Source: an uncultured Porphyromonadaceae bacterium
GTDB lineage: Bacteria > Bacteroidota > Bacteroidia > Bacteroidales > Muribaculaceae
NCBI GenBank assembly: GCA_947175265.1
Contig: CAMWMD010000010.1
Coordinates: 1-64,000 of the forward strand
Direction: 5' to 3'
Length of the DNA: 64,000 nt
This document shows positions 45,604-55,241 of the stretch, one piece after another (position 1 is the stretch's first letter; the number at the start of each line of letters is the position of its first letter). The position numbers and the translations under genes were made by a program. The notes beneath the pieces were generated by a model, which ran no database searches, was not told where the DNA came from, and was given only the letters and a program-made list of their open reading frames with translations.

Positions 45604-46629
45604 ATGGCAAAAAGTTATGAAGCGTCAGGCGTGAATCTTGAGGCCGGCTATGAAGTAGTGAGCCGCATAAAGAAGCACGTCGCTTCCACAAATCGTCCCG
45701 GATGCATGGGCAACATCGGTGCCTTCGGAGGTATGTTCGATCTCGGAAGCCTCGGATACAAGCATCCCATACTTGTCAGCGGCACCGATGGTGTCGGCAC
45801 AAAACTAAAGATAGCCTTCGCGCTCGGCAAGCATGACACAATAGGCATCGATGCCGTGGCTATGTGCGTCAACGATGTGCTCGCGCAGGGTGCCGAGCCC
45901 CTGGTCTTCCTCGACTATGTGGCGGTAGGGAAAAATCACCCCGAGGTGGTCGAGGCAATCGTATCCGGCGTGGCCGAGGGTTGTCGTCAGGCCGGTTGTG
46001 CTCTCGTCGGAGGTGAGACTGCCGAAATGCCCGGCATGTATGATGAGGATGATTACGATATAGCAGGTTTCACCGTGGGTGCCGTGGAGAAAGAGAATCT
46101 CATCGACTGCTCGAAGGTCAAGGCCGGAGACGTGATTGTCGGCATCGCTTCCTCGGGAGTGCATTCCAATGGCTTCAGCCTTGTGCGCAAGATTGTAGCC
46201 GACAATAATCTCGACCTAAACTCTCCTCTTGAGGAGACCGGCGACCTCACTCTCGGCGAAATGCTCCTCACACCGACCAAAATCTATTGCAAACAGGTGC
46301 ATCAGGTGCTGAAGGAGGTCGACGTCCACGGCATCGCCCACATCACCGGAGGTGGATTCGACGAAAACATCCCCCGCATCCTTAAGGATGGCCAAGGCGT
46401 TGAGATAGAGGAGGGATCATGGGAGATTCTCCCCGTATTCCGTATTCTCGAGAAGTACGGGAAGGTGCCTCACCGTGAGATGTTCAACATCTACAATATG
46501 GGCATCGGCATGGTGCTTGCCGTAGATGAGAAGGATGCCGCCAAAGTGGTTGATATCCTCAACGGCACAGGAGAGAAGGCCTCTGTCATCGGCCGCGTCG
46601 TGGAAGGTAGCGGCGTGACCATCAAATGA
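45604..46629 (+). CDS. purM: Phosphoribosylformylglycinamidine cyclo-ligase
   Basis: Closes the imidazole ring of FGAM to give AIR. The 341-residue protein shows [16 protein letters not shown] (about 56-71), [37 protein letters not shown] and [15 protein letters not shown]. It begins 11 nt after purL, so the two adjacent pathway steps are encoded side by side. Confidence 0.96.
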   Translation: MAKSYEASGVNLEAGYEVVSRIKKHVASTNRPGCMGNIGAFGGMFDLGSLGYKHPILVSGTDGVGTKLKIAFALGKHDTIGIDAVAMCVNDVLAQGAEPLVFLDYVAVGKNHPEVVEAIVSGVAEGCRQAGCALVGGETAEMPGMYDEDDYDIAGFTVGAVEKENLIDCSKVKAGDVIVGIASSGVHSNGFSLVRKIVADNNLDLNSPLEETGDLTLGEMLLTPTKIYCKQVHQVLKEVDVHGIAHITGGGFDENIPRILKDGQGVEIEEGSWEILPVFRILEKYGKVPHREMFNIYNMGIGMVLAVDEKDAAKVVDILNGTGEKASVIGRVVEGSGVTIK

Positions 46630-46642
46630 ATTATTCCTGAAG

Positions 46643-47215
46643 ATGAGTAAGAAAAAGATAGCAGTGTTCGCAAGCGGCAACGGCTCCAATTTCGAGGCCA
46701 TCGTGAAGGCGTGCGTGGAGGGTACGGTAGATGCGGAGGTTGTGCTCTGCGTCACCGACCGTCCTGGAGCATACGTCACGGAGCGTGCGGCACGCGCCGG
46801 GGTGCCGATGGTGGAGTTCCGCCCTAAGGACTACCCCTCAAAACGTGATTTCGAACTGATGCTCATGCATCATCTCGAGGAAAAGGAAGTCGACCTGATT
46901 TGTCTGGCCGGCTATATGCGTATCATCGGGGAGACCTTGCTTGAGGCCTACCCGGGACGTATCCTCAACATCCATCCATCCCTGCTTCCGGCTTTCCGGG
47001 GTGCGGATGCCGTGGGGCAGGCTCTTGCCTACGGCGTGAAAGTATATGGCGTGACGGTGCATTACGTCGATGCCACCCTTGACGGCGGCAAAATCATCGC
47101 ACAAGCCGCCATATCCTACGAAGGGAACGACCGCGATGACCTCGAGGCTATGATCCATGCCCGCGAGCATATCCTCTATCCGGAAGCGATCAACCGCGTG
47201 CTCCCCACAATCTGA
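46643..47215 (+). CDS. purN: Phosphoribosylglycinamide formyltransferase
   Basis: Transfers a formyl group from 10-formyl-THF to GAR. The 190-residue protein has the phosphate-binding VFASGNGSNFEAIV (about 8-21), LAGYMRIIGETLLEAYPG, and the catalytic NIHPSLLPAFRG (Asn and His about 109-111), followed by VTVHYVDATLDGG. It is 13 nt after purM. It depends on the folate cofactor that FolD, in the same operon, helps to make. Confidence 0.95.
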   Translation: MSKKKIAVFASGNGSNFEAIVKACVEGTVDAEVVLCVTDRPGAYVTERAARAGVPMVEFRPKDYPSKRDFELMLMHHLEEKEVDLICLAGYMRIIGETLLEAYPGRILNIHPSLLPAFRGADAVGQALAYGVKVYGVTVHYVDATLDGGKIIAQAAISYEGNDRDDLEAMIHAREHILYPEAINRVLPTI

Positions 47216-47269
47216 CAGCGGAGACAGCGGTATTTTAAACAGTAACCACAATACAGTATATATATTTAT

Positions 47270-48799
47270 ATGAGAGCGTTAATCAGCGTAAGCGATAAAA
47301 CCGGCATCGTGGAGTTTGCCACAGCCCTCAAGAACATGGGCTGGGGACTCATCGCGACCGGAGGCACACTGAAAGTGCTTCGTGAAAGCGGTCTTGAGGT
47401 GTCTGACATCCAGGACATAACAGGTTTCCCCGAAATCTGCGAGGGGCGTGTGAAGACCCTTCATCCCAAAGTGCACGGAGGTCTCCTGGCGCGCCGTGAC
47501 AGCGAAGACCACATGCGTCAGATTGCAGAGAACGGCATCTCGACAATCGAGATGGTATGCGTGAACCTCTATCCCTTCGAGGCCACGATAGCGAAAGAGG
47601 GGGTGACAATGGCAGATGCCGTGGAGAACATCGACATAGGCGGCCCCTCAATGCTCCGCAGCGCGGCAAAGAACTTCCGCGACGTGACGGTGGTGTGCGA
47701 TCCTTCCGACTATGCAATGGTAATCGAGGAGATCGCTGCCAATGGCGACACACTCCCAGAGACACGCCTCAAACTCTCTGCAAAGGCTTATACCCACACT
47801 GCCCTCTATGACAGTTGCATCGCCACATACATGCGCCGTCAGGCTGGGCTTGACGAGAAACTGTTCCTCAGTTTCGATGCCATTCAGACTCTCCGCTACG
47901 GCGAGAATCCTCATCAGGCGGCTACATTCTACCGTTCCCCCAAGGAGGTGTCTTATTCAGTGGCACATGCCCGTCAGCTCGGTGGCAAGGAATTGAGTTA
48001 CAACAATATTCAGGATGCCAACGCCGCCCTCAACATCGTGCGAGAGTTCTCTGAGCCTTTCTGCTGCGCGCTCAAGCACATGAATCCCTGCGGCGCAGGC
48101 GTAGGTAAGGATCTCCTCGAGGCATGGACACGCGCTTACGAGGCCGACAAGGTGAGCATCTATGGCGGTATCGTGGCAATGAACCGACCCTTGACTGCCG
48201 AGGTGGCTCGCCTGATGAAGCCTATTTTCCTTGAGATCGTAATGGCTCCCGCTTTCGAGCCGGAGGCTCTCGAGGTGCTTGCTTCCAAGAAGAATCTCCG
48301 TCTCCTTGAGGTGACCATGGACAACGTGCGTGAGCCTCAGAAGCAGTATGTCGGTGTTAACGGCGGTCTCCTCGTACAGGATGCCGACGTGGAGTGCAAG
48401 GATATCACTGCAGATATGTGCGTCACTGAACGCAAGCCCACCGAGAAGGAACTCCATGAGATGGACTTCGGGTGGAAAATCGTGAAACATGTGAAGAGCA
48501 ACGCCATAGTAGTGGTTAAGGATGGCGCTACCGCCGGTGTCGGCGCGGGTCAGATGAACCGTGTGGGCTCCGCTCAGATAGCCCTTGAGGAAGCCAAGGC
48601 CGCAGGTATCACCGAAGGCCTCGTGCTCGCTTCCGACGGATTCCTCCCCTTCGGCGACACCGTTGAACTCGCCTCAAAATATGGCGTGACGGCAATCGTG
48701 CAGCCGGGCGGCAGCATCCGCGATGAGGATTCAATACGTGTGGCCAACGAGAAGGGTATCACGATGCTCTTCACCGGGATGCGTCATTTCAAACATTGA
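47270..48799 (+). CDS. purH: Bifunctional AICAR transformylase / IMP cyclohydrolase
   Basis: Carries out the last two steps to IMP. In the 509-residue protein the N-terminal MGS-like cyclohydrolase domain (ALISVSDKTGIVEFATAL, GRVKTLHPKVHGGLLAR) is followed by the transformylase domain with LRYGENPHQAATFYR (about 205-219), CALKHMNPCGAGVG with the catalytic lysine-histidine pair, and the C-terminal SDGFLPFGDTVELA. The preceding 54 nt contain no terminator. Confidence 0.96.
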   Translation: MRALISVSDKTGIVEFATALKNMGWGLIATGGTLKVLRESGLEVSDIQDITGFPEICEGRVKTLHPKVHGGLLARRDSEDHMRQIAENGISTIEMVCVNLYPFEATIAKEGVTMADAVENIDIGGPSMLRSAAKNFRDVTVVCDPSDYAMVIEEIAANGDTLPETRLKLSAKAYTHTALYDSCIATYMRRQAGLDEKLFLSFDAIQTLRYGENPHQAATFYRSPKEVSYSVAHARQLGGKELSYNNIQDANAALNIVREFSEPFCCALKHMNPCGAGVGKDLLEAWTRAYEADKVSIYGGIVAMNRPLTAEVARLMKPIFLEIVMAPAFEPEALEVLASKKNLRLLEVTMDNVREPQKQYVGVNGGLLVQDADVECKDITADMCVTERKPTEKELHEMDFGWKIVKHVKSNAIVVVKDGATAGVGAGQMNRVGSAQIALEEAKAAGITEGLVLASDGFLPFGDTVELASKYGVTAIVQPGGSIRDEDSIRVANEKGITMLFTGMRHFKH

Positions 48800-48816
48800 T
48801 AATTCCTCGTTGGATA

Positions 48817-50070
48817 ATGGAAAAGAATAAGAAGGTTCTCGTGGTGGGTAGCGGAGGACGCTGCCACGCCATAGTGAAGGCCCTCGCCCGCTCTCCGCAG
48901 GTAGGGAAGATTTATTGCGCTCCGGGCAATGCGGGGATAGCCGAAGATGCGGAATGCGTGTCCATAGGTGTTGAGGATGTCGATGCCCTTGTGGAGTTCG
49001 CCCGTGACAATGCCATCGACCTCACGGTCGTGGGGCCGGAGGCGGCTCTTGCAAAAGGTCTCGTCGACGCTATGGATGCTGCCGGCCTGAAGGCTTTCGG
49101 ACCCACCAAAGCCGCCGCCAGGATAGAGAGCAGCAAGGAGTTCGCAAAGCAGATAATGGCTAAATATAATGTCCCCACAGCCGGCTACGAGGCATTCGAC
49201 GACTTCGACAAGGCATGGGATTACGTGAGGAACCGCCCTCTCCCCGCCGTCATAAAATATGACGGCCTCGCTGCCGGAAAGGGTGTGGTGGTGGCCACTT
49301 CCTACGAGGAGGCTGAAGCTGCCCTGCGCGACATGCTTCTTGACGCCTCTTTCGGAAAAGGGCGTGTGGTGGTCGAGGATTTCCTTGACGGCCCCGAGTT
49401 CTCTTTCATGTGCGTGGTGTCGGGTAATAAGGTCTACCCCCTCGCCGTCGCCCAAGACCACAAACGTGCGTTCGATGGCGACAAAGGCCCGAACACAGGG
49501 GGCATGGGGGCTTATTCACCTGTGCCGTTCGTCACCGAGGAGATACGCTCCAAGGCTCTTGAGGAGATTATCCGGCGCACAGCCGACGCGCTCGTGGCCG
49601 AGGGTGTCCCATTCAAGGGTGTGCTCTACGGAGGCCTCATCCTTACGGAAGAGGGTCCGAAGGTGATTGAATTCAACGCACGCTTCGGCGACCCTGAGAC
49701 CGAGGTGGTGCTCCCGCGTCTTGAAAGCGATATCTACGAACTCTTCGACGCTGCCGTAGAGGGGCGTGACTGCGAGACCCGCTGGAGCGATGATGCCTAT
49801 CTCGGCGTTGTCCTCGCTTCGGAAGGTTATCCCGGAAAATATGTGAAGGGCGCAGAGATAAGGAATCTTGACAAGGTGAATGCAGAGGTATACCACATGG
49901 GCACCAAAAGAGAGGGCGACAGGCTCCTCACCGCCGGAGGCAGGGTGCTCATGGTTGTCGGGAAAGGGAAGACTGTGGCCGAGGCTAACGCGGCCGCGAA
50001 GGCCGAAATAGAGAAAATCGATTGCCCCTCCCTCTTCCACCGCACCGATATCGGAAAGGCCTCTTTATGA
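48817..50070 (+). CDS. purD: Phosphoribosylamine-glycine ligase
   Basis: Joins phosphoribosylamine and glycine with ATP. I take ATG 48817 (MEKNKKVLVVGSGGRCHAIV) as the start, 17 nt after purH; the TTG upstream overlaps the purH stop and is unlikely. The 417-residue ATP-grasp protein has VVGPEAALAKGLVDAM, the nucleotide region VIKYDGLAAGKGVVVA (about 147-162), and GPNTGGMGAYSPVP and FNARFGDPETEVVLPRL. The glycine-rich start reads GSGGRCHA where many PurD have GSGGREHA. Confidence 0.95.
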   Translation: MEKNKKVLVVGSGGRCHAIVKALARSPQVGKIYCAPGNAGIAEDAECVSIGVEDVDALVEFARDNAIDLTVVGPEAALAKGLVDAMDAAGLKAFGPTKAAARIESSKEFAKQIMAKYNVPTAGYEAFDDFDKAWDYVRNRPLPAVIKYDGLAAGKGVVVATSYEEAEAALRDMLLDASFGKGRVVVEDFLDGPEFSFMCVVSGNKVYPLAVAQDHKRAFDGDKGPNTGGMGAYSPVPFVTEEIRSKALEEIIRRTADALVAEGVPFKGVLYGGLILTEEGPKVIEFNARFGDPETEVVLPRLESDIYELFDAAVEGRDCETRWSDDAYLGVVLASEGYPGKYVKGAEIRNLDKVNAEVYHMGTKREGDRLLTAGGRVLMVVGKGKTVAEANAAAKAEIEKIDCPSLFHRTDIGKASL

Positions 50071-50105
50071 ATTGAGAATTGAAATTTGATAATTGGATAA
50101 TTCTG
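50070..50105 (+). repeat. AATTGAAA-type repeats, purD-folD spacer
   Basis: ATTGAGAATTGAAATTTGATAATTG-like units (reported here only as the 7-10 base motif AATTGAGA/AATTGAAA) are the reverse complement of the TCAATTTTCAA repeats seen in other spacers. They lie directly before folD. Confidence 0.7.
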
Positions 50106-50116
50106 ATCTGTTTAAG

Positions 50117-50971
50117 ATGACTATAAGCGGAACTCAATTAGCGAAAGAACTTAAGCAGAACGTGGCGGCCCGCGTTGCTGAAGTGAAGGAAAAATATGGC
50201 CGTGCCCCTCACCTCGTGGTGATTCTTGTCGGCGAAGACCCCGCAAGCCAGTCATACGTCAAAGGTAAGGGCAGGGATGCCGAGGAAGTGGGCTTCAAGA
50301 GCACCACTATCCTTCGTCCTGCCGACATCTCGGAGAAGGAACTCCTCGACCTTATCGCCGAACTCAATGCCGATGATACTGTAGACGGAGTGCTGGTGCA
50401 GCTCCCCCTGCCGAAACATATCGACGAGGACAAGGTGATCGAGGCGATTGCGAAGGAGAAGGATGTGGACGGTTTCCACCCCGCCAACGTGGCTGCACTG
50501 TGGCAGAAACTCCCCTGCACCCTCCCCTGCACTCCGAAAGGCATCATCAAACTCCTTGACAAGGCCGGTGTGGAAATCGAGGGTAAGAAAGCCGTGGTAA
50601 TCGGACGCAGCAACATCGTGGGGCTCCCCGTCTCCAAACTGCTGCTTGACCGCAACGCTACCGTGACAATAGCACACAGCCGCACGAAGGATCTCCCAAA
50701 GGTGGCTTCCGAGGCTGATATCCTCGTTGTGGCTATCGGCAGGCCTAAGTTCGTCACAGCAGATATGGTGGGCGACGGCGCGGCGGTCATCGATGTCGGC
50801 GTGAACCGCGACCCCGAGACCGGAAAACTTTGCGGAGACGTGGATTTCGAGAACGTCAAGGATAAGGCGAGCGTCATCACTCCCGTCCCCGGTGGTGTGG
50901 GCCCCATGACCCGTGCTTGCCTAATGGAGAACACTCTCGAATGCTTCATCCGTAAGATGGAGAATAAATAA
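50117..50971 (+). CDS. folD: Methylene-THF dehydrogenase / methenyl-THF cyclohydrolase
   Basis: Makes 10-formyl-THF, the formyl donor for PurN and PurH. The start at ATG 50117 (MTISGTQLAKELKQNVAARV) gives 284 residues. Typical segments are SYVKGKGRDAEEVGF with the catalytic lysine (about 51-65), VQLPLPKHIDEDKV, DVDGFHP, GRSNIVGLPVSKLLL and TPVPGGVGPMTRACL. Its place inside the purine operon fits that supply role. Confidence 0.95.
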   Translation: MTISGTQLAKELKQNVAARVAEVKEKYGRAPHLVVILVGEDPASQSYVKGKGRDAEEVGFKSTTILRPADISEKELLDLIAELNADDTVDGVLVQLPLPKHIDEDKVIEAIAKEKDVDGFHPANVAALWQKLPCTLPCTPKGIIKLLDKAGVEIEGKKAVVIGRSNIVGLPVSKLLLDRNATVTIAHSRTKDLPKVASEADILVVAIGRPKFVTADMVGDGAAVIDVGVNRDPETGKLCGDVDFENVKDKASVITPVPGGVGPMTRACLMENTLECFIRKMENK

Positions 50972-51061
50972 GCCATTTGTATAAATACAAGATTCAGGAG
51001 GGTGAGCCTGAGGGTGCTCCGAAGGCTCACCCGCTCCTGAAAATCCCTAAACAAACTAAAG

Positions 51062-52360
51062 ATGATCGAAAGATACGGAAGAGATATAATGCGTGAGGTA
51101 TGGACAGAGGAGAATAAATTCCGTGCATATCTCAAGGTGGAACTTCTCGCTGCCGAAGCATGGATGGAACTTGGAGTGGTGCCTCCCGAGGATGTGGAGA
51201 AACTTAACGCCAACGCCACATTTGATATCGCCCGCATAAAGGAGATAGAACTCCAGACACGCCACGATATCGTGGCTTTCACCCGCACGGTGAGCGAGAG
51301 CCTCGGTGAAGAGCGCAAATGGGTGCACTATGGCCTCACCTCCACCGATGTGGTAGACACCGCCAACGGATATCTTTTCAAACAGGCCGATGAGATACTC
51401 CTCAATGATATCGAGGAGTTCATAAAGATGCTTGAGAAGCAGGCCGTTCGCTTCAAGAAACTTCCCTGCATCGGACGCACGCACGGAATACATGCCGACA
51501 TAACCTCGTTCGGCCTCAAGTGGGTGCTCTGGCTCGCGGAGATGCGCCGCAACCTCCAGCGTTTCAAAGAGGCTGCCAAAGGTGTCGAGGTGGGCAAAAT
51601 CAGCGGTGCCGTGGGTAATTTCGCCAACATACCCCCCTTCGTGCAGGATTTCGTCTGCGAGAAACTCGGCATAGAGAGTTCTAAAGTCAGCACTCAGGTT
51701 ATACAGCGCGACCGCCATGCCTACTATATGGCCACTCTCGCCCTCATCGGCGCAAGCCTCGAGCAGATGGCCCTGGAGGTGAGAAACCTTCAGCGCACAG
51801 AGGTGCATGAGGTGGAGGAGGCATTCGGAAAGGGTCAGAAAGGATCTTCCGCCATGCCCCACAAACGCAATCCGGTAAGCAGCGAGAACATCTGCGGTTG
51901 CGCACGTGTGCTCCGCGGGTATATGGTGACCGCTTACGAGAACGTGGCGCTCTGGCATGAACGCGACATATCCCACTCCGCAACCGAGCGCATCATCATG
52001 CCTGACGCTACAATTCTCCTCGACTACATGCTCAACCGCATGAAGGGTATCCTTGAGAATATCGTGGTGTTTGAAGACCAGATGATGGCCAACATCTACC
52101 GCACGAACGGCGTGATTTTCGCCCAGCGCGTGATGAACGCACTTATCGACAAGGGTTTCGCACGCGAGAAGGCTTACGACACAGTGCAGCCCATAGCAAT
52201 GAAGGCTATGAGCGTGGGAGCGAATTATCAGGATCTCCTAAAGCAGGATCCCACAGTGATGGGTGCCCTCTCGGAGGAGGAACTCGACAACTGCTTCACC
52301 CTCGATTACTATTTCAAGAATATCGACCATATCTACAAACGCAATAACTTAGAAGAATAA
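51062..52360 (+). CDS. purB: Adenylosuccinate lyase
   Basis: Cleaves SAICAR to AICAR and adenylosuccinate to AMP. The 432-residue fumarase-superfamily protein is of the short (B. subtilis) type. It has TRHDIVAFTR, GLTSTDVVDTANGYL, GRTHGIHADITSFGLK, and the mobile signature loop GSSAMPHKRNPVSSENI (about 261-277). Its stop overlaps the purA start by one base (TAATG), which ties the two steps of the AMP branch together. The 90-nt spacer upstream has a GGTGAGCC ... GGCTCACC hairpin (about 51001-51031). Confidence 0.96.
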   Translation: MIERYGRDIMREVWTEENKFRAYLKVELLAAEAWMELGVVPPEDVEKLNANATFDIARIKEIELQTRHDIVAFTRTVSESLGEERKWVHYGLTSTDVVDTANGYLFKQADEILLNDIEEFIKMLEKQAVRFKKLPCIGRTHGIHADITSFGLKWVLWLAEMRRNLQRFKEAAKGVEVGKISGAVGNFANIPPFVQDFVCEKLGIESSKVSTQVIQRDRHAYYMATLALIGASLEQMALEVRNLQRTEVHEVEEAFGKGQKGSSAMPHKRNPVSSENICGCARVLRGYMVTAYENVALWHERDISHSATERIIMPDATILLDYMLNRMKGILENIVVFEDQMMANIYRTNGVIFAQRVMNALIDKGFAREKAYDTVQPIAMKAMSVGANYQDLLKQDPTVMGALSEEELDNCFTLDYYFKNIDHIYKRNNLEE

Positions 52361-53655
52361 TGTCGGAAAGATTAGTTGTCATCGGCTCCCAATGGGGCGA
52401 TGAAGGTAAGGGAAAGATTACCGACTATTTCGCATGTCGCGCTGACATGGTGGTGCGCTATCAGGGTGGTAACAATGCCGGACACAGCGTGATGTTCAAC
52501 GGCCACAAATACTCCCTCCAGAGTATACCCTCCGGCATCTTCAATCCGAAGACCGTCAACGTGATGGCAAACGGTATGGTGGTGAATCCGGAAAGTGTGC
52601 TCGTCGAACTGGAGAAACTCCACAACCAGGGGATTACTGACTACCAGCTCTACATCTCCGACCGTGCGGCTATGGTGATGCCCTGGCATTCCGACCTCGA
52701 CGGTGCCTACGAGGGACTGAAGGGGGGTAAACTTATCGGCACTACCAAAAAAGGTATCGGCCCCGCTTATTGCGACAAATACAGCCGTGTCGGACTCCGT
52801 ATGGGCGACCTCCTCGAACCGGAGTATTTTGCCGAGCGTCTGCGTGATGCACTCGTGCAGAAGAATCTTGAACTGAAGGCTCTCGGGCTGCCCGAATATG
52901 ATTTCCAGACCGTCTACGACAGGTATATGGAGATTGCGGCAATACTCGGCCCACGTATCGTGGATACCTCCGCTCTCATCAACAGGGCGCTCCGCGAGGA
53001 GGGGAAGAAGATACTCTTCGAGGGTGCCCAGGGAATGATGCTATGCATCGACCATGGCACGTATCCTTTCGTGACCTCTTCCACACCCTCTTCCGCAAGT
53101 GTGCCTGTTGGCGCAGGTATTTCTCCGAAATGGATTGAGAATGTGGTGGGAGTGGCTAAGGCTTATTGCACCCGTGTTGGTGAAGGCCCCTTCCCTACCG
53201 AACTCCATGACCAAATCGCCCATGAGATCCGTGAGCGCGGACATGAGTACGGAACCGTCACCGGCCGACCGCGCCGTGTGGGTTGGTTTGATGCTGTCGT
53301 AGCCCGCTACACCAGCCGCCTCGCCGGTATTGACTTCTGGGCTCTTATGCTCTTCGATGTGCTCTCCGGACTCGACAAAGTGAAAATCTGCACTCACTAC
53401 GAACTTGACGGCGAGATCATCGACACTCCACCCTCTACTATCGCACGTCTCGCTCGCTGCAAACCCGTATATATCGAAATGGATGGATGGAAAGAGGATA
53501 TTTCCGGAATTAGGAATTTCGACGAACTTCCGGAAGCCGCCAAGGCATACGTCCGCAAGATTGAGGAACTCACGGAAGTGCCTGTCGGAGTAGTTTCCGT
53601 AGGCCCCGACCGTTCCCAGACCATGCTCATCTCCGAAAAACTGAAACATTTCTAA
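52360..53655 (+). CDS. purA: Adenylosuccinate synthetase
   Basis: Joins IMP and aspartate with GTP, the first step to AMP. The 431-residue protein begins VVIGSQWGDEGKGKITDYFA with the GTP P-loop and catalytic Asp (about 14). HSVMFNGHKYSLQSIPSGI, GTTKKGIGPAYCDKYSR, EGAQGMMLCIDHGTYPFVTSS and TGRPRRVGWFDAV follow; each is a usual family block. The length is standard. Confidence 0.96.
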   Translation: MSERLVVIGSQWGDEGKGKITDYFACRADMVVRYQGGNNAGHSVMFNGHKYSLQSIPSGIFNPKTVNVMANGMVVNPESVLVELEKLHNQGITDYQLYISDRAAMVMPWHSDLDGAYEGLKGGKLIGTTKKGIGPAYCDKYSRVGLRMGDLLEPEYFAERLRDALVQKNLELKALGLPEYDFQTVYDRYMEIAAILGPRIVDTSALINRALREEGKKILFEGAQGMMLCIDHGTYPFVTSSTPSSASVPVGAGISPKWIENVVGVAKAYCTRVGEGPFPTELHDQIAHEIRERGHEYGTVTGRPRRVGWFDAVVARYTSRLAGIDFWALMLFDVLSGLDKVKICTHYELDGEIIDTPPSTIARLARCKPVYIEMDGWKEDISGIRNFDELPEAAKAYVRKIEELTEVPVGVVSVGPDRSQTMLISEKLKHF

Positions 53656-53724
53656 ACGCTCCCCCTCTCCTCTCCACACTCTCCCCTCCCGACTCTCAAC
53701 TCAAAACCAAAACACTGATTTAGA

Positions 53725-55197
53725 ATGTCATTTTTAACAGAAAAAGTCAATGAGGAAGGCATGACCTTCGACGACGTGCTTCTCGTACCCGCTTATTCGG
53801 AAGTAACACCAAACATGGTGAACGTACAGACACGTTTCTCACGTAACATCTCACTCAACATCCCTATCGTCTCGGCCGCTATGGATACCGTGACTGAGGC
53901 CGCTATGGCTATCGCTATTGCGCGTCAGGGTGGTATTGGCGTAATACACAAGAATATGCCCATCGAGGTGCAGGCTGCGATGGTGAGAAAGGTGAAACGT
54001 GCTGAAAGCGGTATGATTTTCGACCCCGTCACTATCACTCCCCAACAGAACGTTGGCGATGCTCTCAGAATGATGAAGGAGAACCATATCGGCGGCATAC
54101 CCGTAGTTAATGAGGAAGGCAAACTCGTGGGTATCGTCACTAACCGCGACCTCCGTTTCCAGACTGACATGGAACTCCCCATTGAGCAGGTGATGACAAA
54201 GGAGAATATCATCACTACCAAGAACCCCAGCCTCGCAGAGGCTTCCGATATCCTCCTGCGTCATAAAATCGAAAAGTTGCCCGTGGTTGACGATAACAAC
54301 AAGCTCATCGGCCTCATCACATACCGCGACATCACAAAGATTCAGGATTACCCCAACGCATGCAAGGATGACAAGGGTCGTCTCCGCGTGGCGGGTGGCG
54401 TAGGTGTCACTGCCGATACTCTCAAGCGTGTGGAGGCTCTCGTGAATGCCGGTGTGGATGCTGTGGTGATCGATACTGCCCATGGCCATTCAGCCAACGT
54501 GGTGAACACTCTCAAGGCCGTGAAGAAAAACTTCCCGCAGATTGACGTGCTCGTAGGCAACATCGCTACCGCAGAGGCTGCCGAATACCTCATCGCCAAC
54601 GGTGCCGACGGTATCAAGGTGGGCATCGGCCCGGGTTCGATATGCACTACCCGCATTGTGGCCGGTGTCGGTGTGCCTCAGTTGAGCGCGATTTTCAATT
54701 GCGCCAAGGTGGCTGCCAAGCACGGCATCCCCGTAATCGGCGACGGCGGTCTCCGCTATTCAGGCGATGTGGTGAAAGCCATCGCTGCCGGTGCTGACTG
54801 CGTGATGATGGGTTCTATGCTCGCCGGCACTGAGGAAAGTCCGGGTGAGACTATAATCTACAACGGACGTAAGTTCAAGGCATATCGTGGCATGGGTTCT
54901 ATCGAGGCTATGGAAGCCGGTTCTAAAGACCGCTACTTCCAGAGCGGCACTTCCGACAGCAGTAAATTCGTTCCCGAAGGTATCGTGGCTCGTGTACCCT
55001 ACAAGGGAACTCTCGCGGAGACTATCTACCAACTCCTCGGCGGTCTCCGTTCGGGTATGGGCTACTGCGGCGCAAAGGATATCGATGCCCTGCATGACGC
55101 CCGCTTCGTGAGAATCACCTCCGCCGGTGTGATTGAGAACCACCCCCACGACGTGACAATCACCAAAGAGGCTCCCAACTATTCCCGCGCTGAGTAA
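53725..55197 (+). CDS. guaB: IMP dehydrogenase
   Basis: Oxidises IMP to XMP with NAD, the committed step to GMP. The 490-residue protein has [15 protein letters not shown] near the N-terminus. A CBS-domain pair inserted at about residues 95-210 ([19 protein letters not shown] and [20 protein letters not shown]) would bind adenine nucleotides or GTP. The catalytic loop [15 protein letters not shown] (about 300-314) and the flap ...RGMGSIEAM follow. It lies between the AMP-branch genes and guaA. Confidence 0.97.
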   Translation: MSFLTEKVNEEGMTFDDVLLVPAYSEVTPNMVNVQTRFSRNISLNIPIVSAAMDTVTEAAMAIAIARQGGIGVIHKNMPIEVQAAMVRKVKRAESGMIFDPVTITPQQNVGDALRMMKENHIGGIPVVNEEGKLVGIVTNRDLRFQTDMELPIEQVMTKENIITTKNPSLAEASDILLRHKIEKLPVVDDNNKLIGLITYRDITKIQDYPNACKDDKGRLRVAGGVGVTADTLKRVEALVNAGVDAVVIDTAHGHSANVVNTLKAVKKNFPQIDVLVGNIATAEAAEYLIANGADGIKVGIGPGSICTTRIVAGVGVPQLSAIFNCAKVAAKHGIPVIGDGGLRYSGDVVKAIAAGADCVMMGSMLAGTEESPGETIIYNGRKFKAYRGMGSIEAMEAGSKDRYFQSGTSDSSKFVPEGIVARVPYKGTLAETIYQLLGGLRSGMGYCGAKDIDALHDARFVRITSAGVIENHPHDVTITKEAPNYSRAE

Positions 55198-55241
55198 ACC
55201 GAGCCCTCACAGCCCTCACAGTGCTCCAAAAAAGAAAAAAC

